The notes beneath the pieces were generated by a model. That model was given only the letters and a program-made list of their open reading frames with translations, ran no database searches and was not told where the DNA came from. Positions 22,842 through 33,740 of a DNA stretch of 64,000 nt are shown piece by piece. The DNA lies in the NCBI GenBank assembly GCA_002099365.1, contig MSED01000006.1, positions 2,108,001 through 2,172,000 on the forward strand, read 5' to 3'. The position numbers were made by a program, and so were the translations under genes. The first letter of the stretch is position 1. Each line of letters starts with the position of its first letter. This stretch comes from Phialophora verrucosa (Eukaryota; Ascomycota; Eurotiomycetes; Chaetothyriales; Herpotrichiellaceae).

Positions 22842-23499
22842 GGTGAGGGAGATACGAATCTGTGGTTACTTGTTCGCTCCATCACGACGGTTGAAGGCCA
22901 GGTAACGCAGTATTAATGGCATCTCGATACTTGGGCGAAACGGACTCTCCGCGGCACCCATTGTGTACTAGCGAAGACGCCAAAGTCAAGCCAACTAACT
23001 TTGATTGCTCGTACCTCCTGGCCAGCTCATACCCGCCTGAGGTATTGGTGGACTGTGTCCCGAATCGTTCAGCACCGAATCAGGGTGAAGCGCACTCGTT
23101 GTTGGTGGCATCATTTCGTCCCGTCATGGGCTCCTGCATACCAACAAATGCTTTGAGTCGAGCAAATGGTGTTGAGGAGTAGCAAGAGAAGCAAAGGCCA
23201 CACCAGGCTTTCTCCCTACACTTCTTACAGTAGTTTCATAGCGGGGCCCGAGGACTGTTCGGGGCTTCCTGGCCAATTGTGGTTAAGCATCTCTAGGCCC
23301 CTAGGCGCCTCAGGCCCCCCGCAGACCAGTCTCGGCAAGGCAGGACCCTCTCTCCTCCAAAGCGCCAGCTATCGATCCATGTCCCTTTGGACGACTAGAA
23401 AGGAATCCTTTATGCCGCATTTCTCTCCTCGAGATCTCCGGGAGTCTCCATGGAGTAAGCCTGAGTCGGCCGCCGAGATTTTGAGCCTCTCCCACTGTC
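22842..23499. promoter_or_regulatory. Divergent promoter, MFS / Zn2Cys6 activator
   Basis: 658 bp shared by the two genes. At 22941-22951 there is CGGACTCTCCG, a palindromic CGG-N5-CCG of the kind bound by Zn2Cys6 dimers. It sits about 100 bp upstream of the MFS start. A single copy is weak evidence. Confidence 0.4.
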
Positions 23500-25751
23500 A
23501 TGTCGTCGAGTGGCCTCGACACACGCCCGGCCCCAAATCCGCTGAAGCGACCACGGCAAGATCCAGTCTCCTGTCAATTCTGCAGATCGAAGAAGCTCAA
23601 ATGCAATCGCCAAAATCCGTGTTCTAATTGCTCATCGAGAGGCCTGCCTTGCGATGGCAATTCCGCTTCACATGCTCGCCGGTCTCTGGAGGCAGCAGGA
23701 GACGCAGGCGACCTGTCGATTTTGGCACGATTGAAACGGCTCGAGGATATTGTGCTAGGCACGCCGTCCGAGTCCAAGTCGAATGGAATCGGTGTGACTG
23801 CTTCTCATGATATTCACTCGAAGGCCACATTGTCGCCCAGCTTGGCCTGCGACTCGCCCGCGTCGGAATACCAAGAAGCAGTGCACAGTCTAGAGGAGTC
23901 AGGTGCTCGCGATGCGCCATGGTTATCTCGAGGCCTCGACATCCGGGTCATGTCCACGCATCAAATTGCTGTTGATCAAGACAAGTTGTTCCACCTCCAG
24001 ACGGCTTCGAAGGGTCTGTGCCTGCCACCAAAACCAGAAGCGACAGTTCTCTTCGATCACTATTTCCGATATGTCGACCTTCTCCAGCACGTCGTCCACA
24101 TTCCTACCGTGCGACTGTCGCTGCAGACCGTCTATGCCAATCTAGAGAGTGGGCTTCCGGTTGTTCCCTCCGAAGTGGTACTCTTATTGGCCATCTTCGC
24201 GAGTGCTGCTTCGCTTGGCACTTACTTTCCAGGAGAGACCCGAGCTTTCATGTCTGCTACGGACGCGCTCCAAGCTGCTACATTTTGGACGAACTCGGCC
24301 CTTGAAGTGTTAGAGTTCACTCGTCGCACGGTAGCCAGGCATTTGGCCGACATTCAGGCCGGCATCGTTCTCGGGTTTCTGCTATTCCACACTGAAGGTT
24401 TTTCCACGCGAGCTCGCTGCCTCTTTGCCAGCGGCGTCGCAATGGCTCGTGATCTATCGTTGCACAAGATTGATGCACCCGGCAACCAAGCAGCCGGGTC
24501 GCCGAACAATCGAAATCCTTGGGAGGCAGAAATCAAGCGCAGGGTCTGGTGGCACGTTGCCGCAACAGATTGGTATGTCCACGCACATTCCCATGACTCT
24601 TCATCCACGTTGATAACAACCTCAGGCTACTGGCTCTGAGCGGAGGGCCGCAAGAAGGCACGTACTTTGTCCAACCTCGCCACATGCAGGTGAACATGCT
24701 ACGTAACATCGACGACGACGACCTAGTGCACGAAAATCCACCTGTTGATAAGCCCCTTTCGGAACCAACAACCATGTCATACTACATCCAGCGCATAAAG
24801 CTTGCCAGCATCTGCCGCGACGTTATCGACATAATGCCCTTGACCAACTACGAACTCGGCACGGTCAATTATCAAGATGTGATCAACCTCGACAGGAAGT
24901 TTGAAGCCTTCTTTCGCGACCTGCCTGTATTCTTCAAGATCGATGAGCAACACATACGAGAAAGCGAGCCAATCATGCGCCAACGCCCACACATGCAAAT
25001 CCAACGGTACGCGCTGGGCATGATCGCCCAGACTCGCCGGTGTAAATTACACCAACCGTTTCTTATCCGCCGCTCTGTGGAACGTCACTACGACTACTCC
25101 CGACGAATATCGCTCGAGTCGGCTCGATCGGTGATCCGTATGAAGGACCTTCTTCACATCGAGGGAGGAGGGGACTTTGTGGACACAAGTGCGAGACACG
25201 CCGGCATTGTGTACCACATATTCATGGCGACGATTGTGCTCGTGATGGATCTGTGCTTCAACAAGGTCGCTCAGCGGGACGAGGATGCTGCTCGCAAGGC
25301 CGAAGTCGTCGCGGCGTGCAAGATGCTAGAAGACGCAAAGTCGGAAATTGCCATGGCCAGTAACCTCCTAGACCCGCTCATGGACGTCCTGAGGAAGCAT
25401 AAGGTGAGGCTGCACCCGCCTGTCGCGTCGGCGGAGACCGCTGCCGTCCTCCACGAAGAGAAAAGTCTTCCTTTGTTAAGTTCGGCTGTCGACTCCCCCC
25501 ACCACCAGCAGCAGCAGCAGCAGCCGCAGCCGCTCAACGGCGTTGTCGGTGGTGGCCCCAGCCGACATCCGCCAATGCCAGAAACACAGCCGCAATCACT
25601 ATATGACAGCAACGCCATGCCCGGCCAAGATGCCTCACAGCACTATCTCTCGGATTTTGACGCAATTTGGCAGGAGTATGTCGAGCTAGGGCCGAACATG
25701 GGCATACCGGGATGGGACAGCCTGTTTTCCGACCTGGATTCAAGGTTTTGA
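23500..25751 (+). CDS. Zn2Cys6 transcription factor with polyQ tail
   Basis: Exons 23500-24572 and 24626-25751 (GTATGT donor, CAG acceptor, 53 bp) give 732 aa. The N-terminal binuclear zinc cluster is complete: C25-x2-C28-x6-C35-x5-C41-x2-C44-x6-C51, preceded by basic residues. A heptad-like linker follows (LARLKRLEDIVLG), then the fungal-specific transcription-factor domain (about 180-560). The intron lies right after KRRVWWHVAATDW, a conserved part of that domain. The C-terminal region has a polyglutamine run and an acidic/aromatic end (SDFDAIWQEYVELG) that could be an activation region. Nuclear regulator; target unknown, but the divergent MFS gene is the obvious candidate. Confidence 0.88.
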
Positions 25752-25907
25752 AGAAAGCTGGTCATCTTTACAGCAGGCGAGGCAGGGCCACTTGCTGTTC
25801 AACCAAGCAAGCGACACCCCAGCCAGTCGATATAGTTTTGATTCTCAAACAGAGAAGAACTGCTTGTATTCACATGTCAAAACCACTGTTTGTACAGAGT
25901 CGCCACA

Positions 25908-27770
25908 CTATTTCCTGACCCGCCTCGCATGCCGCACCAGGTTCTCGATAACGCCCTCAAACGCCTCCTTCTCCTTCACCAGGCCATCCCTCCGTTTCAA
26001 CCAGTACTCCAGCAATTCACTCGTTCGGCTCGTCAGCTCGTTCAACTCCTTGACGTGAGCCTGTAACTCGTCGTCCGTGAAGCCATCGATTTTTTCCTGC
26101 GTCGTCGCACACAGGCGCTTCACCGCTGTTAGGTCGAGTTCGGGTGGAGGTGGCGGGCCTTTGGGCTTCCTTGACCGGGCGTGCCGCTCTCTCGTGGTAC
26201 CGGACTGTGTGCTGTCGAGTGAGGCGGTGGAGTCATTGACCCCGCCCTGGGCTTTCAGCCTCGCCAGCGACCCGACTGGCTTGTCGCCTTCTGACTTCCG
26301 CGACGAGGGCTCCAGGTTGATGTCCGGAAGGACGAGTTTCTTCTGCTTCGAGGGAGGGAGGATCTCGTCCAGGTCGACGGGAACGCCGAGGCTAACGAGG
26401 AAGAGGCGTCGGATGCGAGATTGGGTCCAGTTAGGGGGTTGAAGGGGAGGTGGCGTGATCAGTTGTTTCCAGAGCGAGCGCGAGCGGTCGGAAGGAAAGA
26501 TGGGTGACGAGTCAGGGATGGGCTCTTGTCGTGGGACGGAAGAGAGTGCAGAGGGTGTTGAATGCGGGAACATGGCATCCAGGTGTGCTTCGGTGGCGGC
26601 CAAGAGGTCGTGTATTGAAGACAGGGCCTCGAAGTCTACCAGGGGCTGCAGGGCATTTTATATCAGCGAGATGGCCGCAACAGGTGGAAAGGGCAGGACT
26701 CACGAACGGGTCAAGAGGTATAGTATTTGCATGAGCGATAGGTACAGGGGGGGATTCCTCGACAGCTTCAGGTTCTTGGAAGCCATCGTCAAAGTCCCCG
26801 AAGTCTTCATCCGCTCCAGCCTGTGCACCTTGTTCAAAGTCATCAAAGTCGTCGCCGAAGTCATTCTCGTCGTTCTGGTCATCTTCTTCATCATCGTCGT
26901 CATCATCGTCGGCCGAAGTGGGTTTCCTCCGTGATAGCTTCATAGATCTGTCGAGCGTGGGTGACCCTGAATCAGGTCAATGGTCCTCCTGAGTCGTATA
27001 TCAGACGCTGAAGTTACCTGCTGGTGCCTCCACGTCCCCCTTCTTCTCTACAATATCTGGTGCCGCGTCCAGCTTCCGCCTTTTTGCCGCCTCCGTGCCA
27101 GGAACCTCGCCATGCGCAGGGAAGCTATCGACCCGCGTGATGATTGTTTCCGGGACCGGAATGTCTGAATTGGAGCGAGACCTGCCCTCACTTTCCTCGC
27201 TGAAGAGGGCCTTTTTACCAGGCTCGGGCGTTTTCAGGATGACATCTGGCACTGCATCCATCTGTCGTTGCAGGTAGCCAGAGGTCTTTGGCACTTCGCC
27301 ATAACTCGGGTAATCGGGGTCGATCTTCTCAACCACGGTGCGAGGAATCAATGTACCGCCGGGGGTTGTGGGTGGTTCGAGGTATTGTGAAGATCGTTTG
27401 CTGAGGCGGCCGTGGCTTTCAGGGAGAACCTCGACCTCGTCGGGGACAGCGTCGACCATTCGTTTCTCGTAAGCAGGGGTACCTGGCACTTCGCCGTAGC
27501 TTGGCTGGTCGTCGACCTTCTCTATGCGGGTTCTGGGAATCGGTGAGGCAGGAGTGGCTGGTCGTGAGAGTCGCTTCTGGCCTTCGGAGGCATCTGAGAA
27601 GTGTTCGTCATCCTCGCCGTCTGAGGATACTAGCAGAGATATTAGCGATTTGCATTGTATCGACGTGTCATGATAGTCTCACGGTCATGGGCACCGGGGT
27701 CTTCCAACTCGATGCTCTTCCTAGGTGGCTCAAGATGTAGACTGCTCCTTGACGAAGACGGCCTCGACAT
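25908..27770 (-). CDS. Fungal acidic protein with triple GEVP repeat and DFGDF motif
   Basis: Exons on the minus strand 27683-27770, 27018-27629, 26704-26966 and 25908-26645 give 566 aa, all joins in frame. Exon 2 holds three imperfect repeats of roughly 50-70 residues, each with a P-x-T-x(3)-K/R-x-D lead, an S/A-Y/H-GEVP-x-T core and an R-x-x-D-A-x-PD end. A highly acidic stretch follows with DFGDDFDDF and DFGDFDDGF, resembling acidic Phe motifs that bind clathrin-adaptor ear domains. The C-terminal part is folded-looking (SRSLWKQLITPPPLQPPNWT) and ends in a coiled coil. I believe it matches an uncharacterised fungal family but cannot name one with certainty. A role in membrane traffic is only suggested by the Phe motifs. 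Confidence 0.7.
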
Positions 27771-28136
27771 TGTCAGCGATGTATTCGTAGTTGTCCCTCT
27801 TCTCGCAGACCCAGAAGTGTGCCAGGGATCGCGAGCTGAGAAGAGGAGAGGCTGAAGCGCAGGTGAGAAGGAAGCGACGTGCATTTGAGGCATTGGCACC
27901 AGCATCGGCACCGGCGCCTCTTCGGCGCATCAACTTCAGTTTCGCGGCGACAGGCTTCACGATATTTTAAACGCGTCTCAAACAATTCCATCCCCATCAC
28001 TGCGCTTTGACAACTCTCTCCGCCCTCAGCCCCAGACATCGTCCAATACTTCCAGTTCGAACTGCGATGCGAGCGCCTCATTAGACCGTGACTAACACGC
28101 TGCACCAGCTGCCTCCCCCAAACCTCTCTGCCCAAC
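27771..28136. promoter_or_regulatory. Divergent promoter region
   Basis: 366 bp between the GEVP-repeat gene and NSP1. An open frame on the minus strand here has no homology-like features and overlaps the promoters, so it is not called. Confidence 0.45.
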
Positions 28137-30235
28137 ATGGCATTCAACTTCGGCAACTCAAGTGGAGGGGGCCTCTTTGGTTCAAACAGCAACAACAATA
28201 ACAACACCACCCCTTCTTCCAGCGGAGCAGCTCCTGGCGGGTTATTTGGATCAAGCACCAACAATCCCTCGCAGCCTAGTCTGTTTGGAAACACATCAGC
28301 AGCAGGAGGAGGAGGAGGAACCTTTAGCTTTGGCAACTTTGGAAAGCCTGCGGCCACCACTGGCTCTGAAACACAGAACACGACTACAACTGCTGGGCCG
28401 ACTGCGGCAGCACCTAGTATCTTCACTGGCTTTGGCACCCCGGACAAATCGCCTGCTAGCAACCCAGCAACAACATCAGCGCCTCCGCTGTTCGGCTCTA
28501 CTACTCCCGCAACCACCAAGGCTTTCAACTTTGGCAATTCGACCACTCCAGCCGGTCCCCCTCCAGCCACCTCAGCCTTTGGCACGAGCACAGGCGGCCC
28601 TGCTCCAAACCTCTTTGGCAACAAACCGGCTGATGATGGAACAAAAACAGCCCCTACCTTTGGCGGAGGCTTCAGTTTTGGAGACAAGACCGGACAGACT
28701 TCATTGAAACCAGCCGAGCCTAAGTCCTCTGGGTTCAGTTTCGGGGGAGCAGCAGGACAAGCTCCCTTCAAACCTGCGGCACCTGCACCGCCATCGTTCA
28801 ACTTTGGGGGAGGACCAGGAGCCAAACCAGCAGAATCAGCATCAGCGAGCACACCCTCCGTGACCGCCAACTCAGGCACGGAGCAGAAATCTGCTTTCTC
28901 TATGCCATCTATTTCGGCGCCAACAACTTCGCAGCCAGTTACTATTCAACAAGTCGGTTTCGGATCGACATCAAAGCCAACAGAGGGACAAAGTCTGTTT
29001 GCGAAGCCGGCCACAACTGAAGCCCCAAAGTCGCCCTTCAACTTCGCGCAGCCTACACCAACGCAGCCAACGTCAGGATCGTCCACTCCAGCAACGACAG
29101 CCCCGAAGAACATTTTTTCGGGGATGGGGGCGTCTGCACCAGCGAGCAATGCTACCAATGCAACCACAGCTGCACCTGCTTCTGCTCCTACCGCGAATGT
29201 CTTTTCGTTTCCCCCAGCTAGCGGTGCCCAGTCCACTACGACCTCTGCCCCAGCGTCATCTCCCTTCTCTTTGGCAACGACCACGAGTTCTCAACCCACG
29301 ACCACATCGGCTCCAGCGCCAAGTCCTTTCAATTTCCCTAAACCGACAACCACAGCACCTTCTCAAACTGCCTCAACCTCCGCGGCACCTGGCTCAACTC
29401 CCTTCTCTGCCTTAGGCACCGCAACGACGACTTCGAGCTCGCAACCTACGACCACGGCTCCAGGCCCAGGCTCCACTCCTTTCCAAGCGTCCACCACCGG
29501 TCCAGCTCCCCCAGCGCAGTCCAGACTGCGCAACAAAACCATGGATGAGATACTCACGCGCTGGGCGACAGACATGTCGCGCTACTCGAAGGAATTCAAG
29601 GAACATGCAGAAACAATCGCCCGTTGGGACCAGTTGATCGTGGACAACTCGTCTAAAATCGACAAGCTCTATGTCCGCACACGTACGGCCGAACGTCAGA
29701 CCGTAAGCGTGGACATTCAACTGACGGCGGTTGAGAACTCGCAATCTGAGCTTGAGGCGTGGTTGACCAAGTATGAAAATGATGTGGATGAGATGCTGGC
29801 CAAGGACTCTGCTTCTCCTTCCGAACTGGGTGGGCCGGATCAAGAACGAGAGCGCACGTACAAGCTTGCTGAGAAGCTGGGTGAGAGATTGGATGAAATG
29901 GAGAGAGACTTGGGCGCTATGGTTGAGGAAGTCAACGCGGCCAATGCAAGCCTAAGCAGGAATGGCAAAGGAGATGAACCGGTAAGGATTTTTACTTGCC
30001 CCATGGTCTGGTCGGGGCTAACGTGTCACAGATTACGCAAATCGTCAAGATCCTCAATTCACACCTGGTTCAGCTCCAGGCTATTGACCAGGGCACCCAG
30101 GCTTTGCAGGAGAAGGTCGCTGCGGCCCAGAAGGCTGCCAGTCAACTTGGCTACTTGAATGGATCGTCATTGAACGGGAACGGTGGTGCGGCTGTGCAGG
30201 ACTTCTACAGGAGTTACATGGGAAGACGCTCATGA
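28137..30235 (+). CDS. NSP1: Nucleoporin Nsp1 (Nup62 type)
   Basis: Exons 28137-29981 and 30032-30235 (GTAAGG donor, CACAG acceptor, 50 bp) give 682 aa. The first about 460 residues are an FG-repeat region with FGN, GLFG, LFGS and many FxFG units (FSFG, FNFG) in a Thr/Ser/Ala/Pro sea, the disordered barrier of the nuclear pore. The last about 210 residues form the Nsp1 coiled coil (MDEILTRWATDMSRYSKEFK onward), which assembles with Nup57/Nup49 in the central channel and with Nup82 on the cytoplasmic face. The second exon completes the coiled coil (ITQIVKILNSHLVQLQ) and ends with DFYRSYMGRR. A very long antisense open frame here is an artefact of the low-complexity repeats. Confidence 0.95.
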
Positions 30236-30747
30236 TCGTGCAACATCTGATGACGGATTAGGTGAAGCCAATGCAAGGATGTCGGCTTCCTTGCTTCACC
30301 AGGATGAATTGGGTTGTCTCATCAGTCTTGCGAGACTACGGATTGGAGGCAATGCATAATATTTGATGTGTAAAACTAGGTACGGAAAGCATGGTATTGC
30401 TTACCACAGTGGGCATGGAGCGGATGAAAAAGGATCAAGAAGGGGCTCGAAGGAGATGAAGCGACCAGCCACAAGGCTGTGCTTTGCCGCATTTGGTTAG
30501 GCCGTTGGTGAGCAGGCTGAACTCCAATTCGCAAGCGACCCTGCCTTCAATAATGCCTCTAATTCTGGCCGCCGTGAAGCAACAGCTGCTATACCTGGAA
30601 TTGTGATCTCTTCTTCTTGTAGACCTTCCCATAATCCGCTTGGTCGGCCCTTTAGAGTTCAAACCTACCTCTCTGCTCTTAACTCGCCGCCACGAGCATC
30701 TTGAGAAGTCAACGCCAGCGCATACGCGAGTCTCAAGCAGAGCAGCA
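30236..30747. promoter_or_regulatory. Intergenic, NSP1 3' end and RPN12 promoter
   Basis: 512 bp between two genes on the same strand. The RPN12 frame is open upstream of its ATG but only through non-ATG codons. No other feature seen. Confidence 0.45.
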
Positions 30748-31635
30748 ATGCCTGCAGCCATGTCCTCACAGTCTGCCTCTCTCGACTCAGTCCTCCATAC
30801 TCTCCAGCAATCTCTCAGCCATGGGGACGCATCGCAAGCACAGCAACAGTTACAGAAAGCCAAAATCGCCCTCCTACAACACAACGCTTTAATACCTTCG
30901 CAGCAAACACCTGCCCAGACCCTAGCCACCGCTCGCTCGATATTAGAAGCTGGCGCCCTGCTCTCCATCCGATCAAGAGATCCCCAATCCTTCATTAGAT
31001 ACTACTCGCAGCTACAGCCCTTTTACGACTTCCCTGGCCTCCAACAGCATCCATCGAGAGACCGCTCAAAGATCACGGGGCTGTATCTCCTGCTCCTGCT
31101 CAGTCAAGGCGATTATGCTGGCTTTCACACGCTTTTGGAGAGCTTGATCGTGGCCGAAGGAGCAAATGGATCAGCGGCGGTGGAAGAGGATCCATTCATC
31201 AAATACCCCATTGAGCTGGAGAGGAGTCTTATGGAGGGAAGCTACGACCAGGTGTGGCGGAAGACGAATGGAAGAGATGTGCCCGGTGAGGAGTTTGGCC
31301 TGTTCTCAGACGTGCGCTCCCTGGTCCCCCTGTTAGATCCACGCACGATGCTGACCGCTATTTTACAGATCCTGATCAACACTATCCGCGTCGAAATTGC
31401 CTCTTGCGCAGCCCGATCCTACCCTTCCCTCCCTATTGCCTCAGCGAAGAACCTTCTCTTCCTGGACTCCGAAGGTGCGGTCATGGCGTTTGCGAGTGAT
31501 CAAGGATGGAGCCTCGAGGACGGAAGGATATACTTTCCGGGACTGGAGGATGCGAAGAAGACGCAGGAGGGTGATCAGAAGGAGGTGATCAGTCACATGG
31601 TCGGGTATGCTAGGGAGTTGGAGAGTATTGTCTGA
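30748..31635 (+). CDS. RPN12: 26S proteasome lid subunit Rpn12
   Basis: 295 aa without introns, starting at ATG 30748 (a second in-frame ATG four codons on, 30760, is equally possible). The sequence is the all-helical Rpn12/PSMD8 type: TPR-like helices (ARSILEAGALLSIRSRDPQS, FIRYYSQLQPFY), the KITGLYLLLLLSQGDYAGFH segment and a C-terminal PCI winged-helix part (SAKNLLFLDSEGAVMAFASD). Rpn12 is the last subunit added to the proteasome regulatory lid. Length and order fit the family well. Confidence 0.92.
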   Translation: MPAAMSSQSASLDSVLHTLQQSLSHGDASQAQQQLQKAKIALLQHNALIPSQQTPAQTLATARSILEAGALLSIRSRDPQSFIRYYSQLQPFYDFPGLQQHPSRDRSKITGLYLLLLLSQGDYAGFHTLLESLIVAEGANGSAAVEEDPFIKYPIELERSLMEGSYDQVWRKTNGRDVPGEEFGLFSDVRSLVPLLDPRTMLTAILQILINTIRVEIASCAARSYPSLPIASAKNLLFLDSEGAVMAFASDQGWSLEDGRIYFPGLEDAKKTQEGDQKEVISHMVGYARELESIV

Positions 31636-32006
31636 GCCTCTTTGCAACGAGCGTATCAGAAAGGACGTGAAGCACGGAGTCGAGAGAGATATGTATTTCA
31701 CCGCATAGCCTGGACTGCAGCACCACGACGGCGAGGTTATGTCGGCATGAGAAAGAGGCATAGACAAACGCAAAAAGAGAACTAGATTCTTCTTTTGGGT
31801 CGAGTCGGTATTCTGTGGTATCTCAATCTCTGTGCCATGCTGATGCTTTCTGCCGGGGTATCAATATTGCGACTTCGTTCTCTGCCGACACCAGCCGTGC
31901 AATATGCAAACACTTTTCCACCATTATGTTGTACAGTACACCCAAAAACATGGCGGCAGCCGCTAAGATTGGGATCATTCGTTCATGTCGTCGTTCATGT
32001 CGTCGT
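31636..32006. other. Intergenic between convergent genes
   Basis: 371 bp holding the terminators of RPN12 and DPH7. A 12-bp tandem repeat begins at its right end (separate entry). Confidence 0.45.
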
Positions 32007-32011
32007 TCATG
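31981..32011. repeat. 12-bp tandem repeat, about 2.6 units
   Basis: Unit GTTCATGTCGTC repeated head-to-tail. It spans the DPH7 stop codon, so unit-number changes could alter the last residues or the 3' UTR of that gene. Confidence 0.8.
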
Positions 32012-33740
32012 AGCATGCTTGGGCCTCGAACTTGAACTCATCCACAAAAGTCCAGGTACATATCTTCATGTCATAAAAGCTGGTACTCACGACGGTGTAA
32101 GTCGGCGGTTCTGTTGCCTTGGTGTCTCCTTTCGTCACCCTGTTCCCGTTCCAGTTCCTATCCCCGTTTCCAATCCCCATGTCAGTGCCGTTGCGTACAC
32201 CCTCGCTTTGACTTCGATTCTCAAGCCGCGCATCGCAGCAGTAGACCATACTCTCGTGACCTGCCGAGAAGGTCGCGAGAGGTGTGATTGTCCACATACC
32301 TTCGCCATGTGGCGGTGCTGAGCTGGATGTGCCGGCCCCCCTAGTGTAGCTGATGCGAATGAATGCAGCACCCGCGTGCATCAGAGACGCGAGGACTAAA
32401 TAGTGGTGCTGCTGGCGTCCGCGACCGCCTTTCTCATCAGGGCTGACGTTCATGTTGGTGATGGTGGTATACTCATCCAGGACTTTCAAGCGCCACACTC
32501 CGCCATTCAGACGTAGTTCGGTCTTCAAGCTTGCTCGGTAGCTCTGGCCATCGATCTCAAAGATGCGCAAGAACTCATCATAGCTGCCCGTGAGGACGGG
32601 GATGGTTTGCGGCAGCATCGGATTATCCTTCTCCTTCTCCAGCGTAACACGAGGAGCAGGTTGCGGCGGCGGCGTCAGTGGCAGTATGGCGACCACCCCT
32701 GCGTTATGATTCCTGCGATCCTTCCACAGCCGCGTAGCTTCGAACGTCCCTTCATCTGACCGAAATGGCATCGCGGGCGAGATACAACTTGCGACGACCG
32801 CACTGTCATCCCCGCCGCTGAGGATCAAGCGCTGGCCGCCAGCACCACACTCGTTGTCCGCCATCTCAGTGTACCTCGATGTCTTGAAGTTGATTGTTGC
32901 AACACTCCACGCCTCGAGATCATGCCTGTGCACGACGTCACATGAGCTCCATATCGCGACGTCATTTCCGTTGACACGGTGGTCGCTCACATCCCGCTCG
33001 GCAGGGATCTTCAGCCTCACGACGGTCGTGTCGCCGAAAGTCGTCGTCGCGGCCAACGCCACGATCATCACGTCATCGACGTCCCTTGTCCCTTTACGTC
33101 GCGCCTCCTCAAACCAACTGAACTGCGTGATTAGGGGGGTGAGACCGTGTTCGTCGTCCTCGCTGATGCGCACACTCCCCAGCGGGAGAAGCCGCGTAGC
33201 GATCCTTCGGCCGAGGACGTCCCCTCGCACGACGAACCTGTAGAAGTACACGGACGCATTACTCGTCGCGACGCCCAAGAGCGTCGGATCCGCCGGGTGG
33301 AAATGCACGTCGAGCACCGCGCAGGGGAGGTCCACTCTGTCGAGGCGGGGCGGGAGCATGCCTACGTAGGTTGGTGTGAATGACGAGGACACGGTCATGA
33401 CACGCAGGCTGCCGTGACGGGTCTGGCCCGCGTAGGAGGTTGGAGTGTCGTTCTTGATGAGGCTGTAGGTTCCCACGATCATGTAGTCGGGATGGAGGGG
33501 GCAGATGACCACAGTGTCGATCTCTTGGTCGAGTGTCCTGGTAGTGTATTTAGAGATTGAGGCGCCCTGGCCGTCTGGGGAGTCCATGGTCTTGATGATG
33601 GTGGAAGTTGATGATGCAAGTGGTCGCCGATTGCTGGAGCCGTTTGGGCGTTGGGCGATTCGTTCTGCGTGAAGTCTTTTGACGTTGGCCTTGACGTTAG
33701 CTACGAGTTGTGAGATGGAGGTGGTCCTGGGCACTGCCAT
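32007..33740 (-). CDS. DPH7: Diphthine methyl esterase Dph7 (WD40)
   Basis: 577 aa, no intron, started at ATG 33740; the frame extends 11 codons further up but without an ATG. The protein is a WD40-like propeller with Dph7/WDR85 hallmarks: CAVLDVHFHPADPTLLGVAT, the SGGDDSAVV blade, TGSYDEFLRIFEI, GGVWRLKVLDE, and a terminal blade with STSFYDMKICTW. Dph7 removes the methyl ester from methylated diphthine on elongation factor 2, allowing Dph6 to finish diphthamide. Two low-complexity inserts (Thr/Ser near residue 40 and a Gly/Asn/Asp stretch before the last blade) make it longer than average. Cytosolic. The right-hand neighbours are accessory genes, so this marks the left edge of the catabolic cluster. 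Confidence 0.88.
   Translation of the reverse strand: MAVPRTTSISQLVANVKANVKRLHAERIAQRPNGSSNRRPLASSTSTIIKTMDSPDGQGASISKYTTRTLDQEIDTVVICPLHPDYMIVGTYSLIKNDTPTSYAGQTRHGSLRVMTVSSSFTPTYVGMLPPRLDRVDLPCAVLDVHFHPADPTLLGVATSNASVYFYRFVVRGDVLGRRIATRLLPLGSVRISEDDEHGLTPLITQFSWFEEARRKGTRDVDDVMIVALAATTTFGDTTVVRLKIPAERDVSDHRVNGNDVAIWSSCDVVHRHDLEAWSVATINFKTSRYTEMADNECGAGGQRLILSGGDDSAVVASCISPAMPFRSDEGTFEATRLWKDRRNHNAGVVAILPLTPPPQPAPRVTLEKEKDNPMLPQTIPVLTGSYDEFLRIFEIDGQSYRASLKTELRLNGGVWRLKVLDEYTTITNMNVSPDEKGGRGRQQHHYLVLASLMHAGAAFIRISYTRGAGTSSSAPPHGEGMWTITPLATFSAGHESMVYCCDARLENRSQSEGVRNGTDMGIGNGDRNWNGNRVTKGDTKATEPPTYTVVSTSFYDMKICTWTFVDEFKFEAQACS

Noticed and set aside
27730..27930. Small minus-strand frame starting MRRRGAGADAG before the GEVP-repeat gene
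   Set aside because: Overlaps the start of the supported spliced gene in another frame and sits in the shared promoter.
27773..28879. 368-codon antisense frame over NSP1
   Set aside because: Pro/Val/Ala low-complexity shadow of the FG-repeat region.
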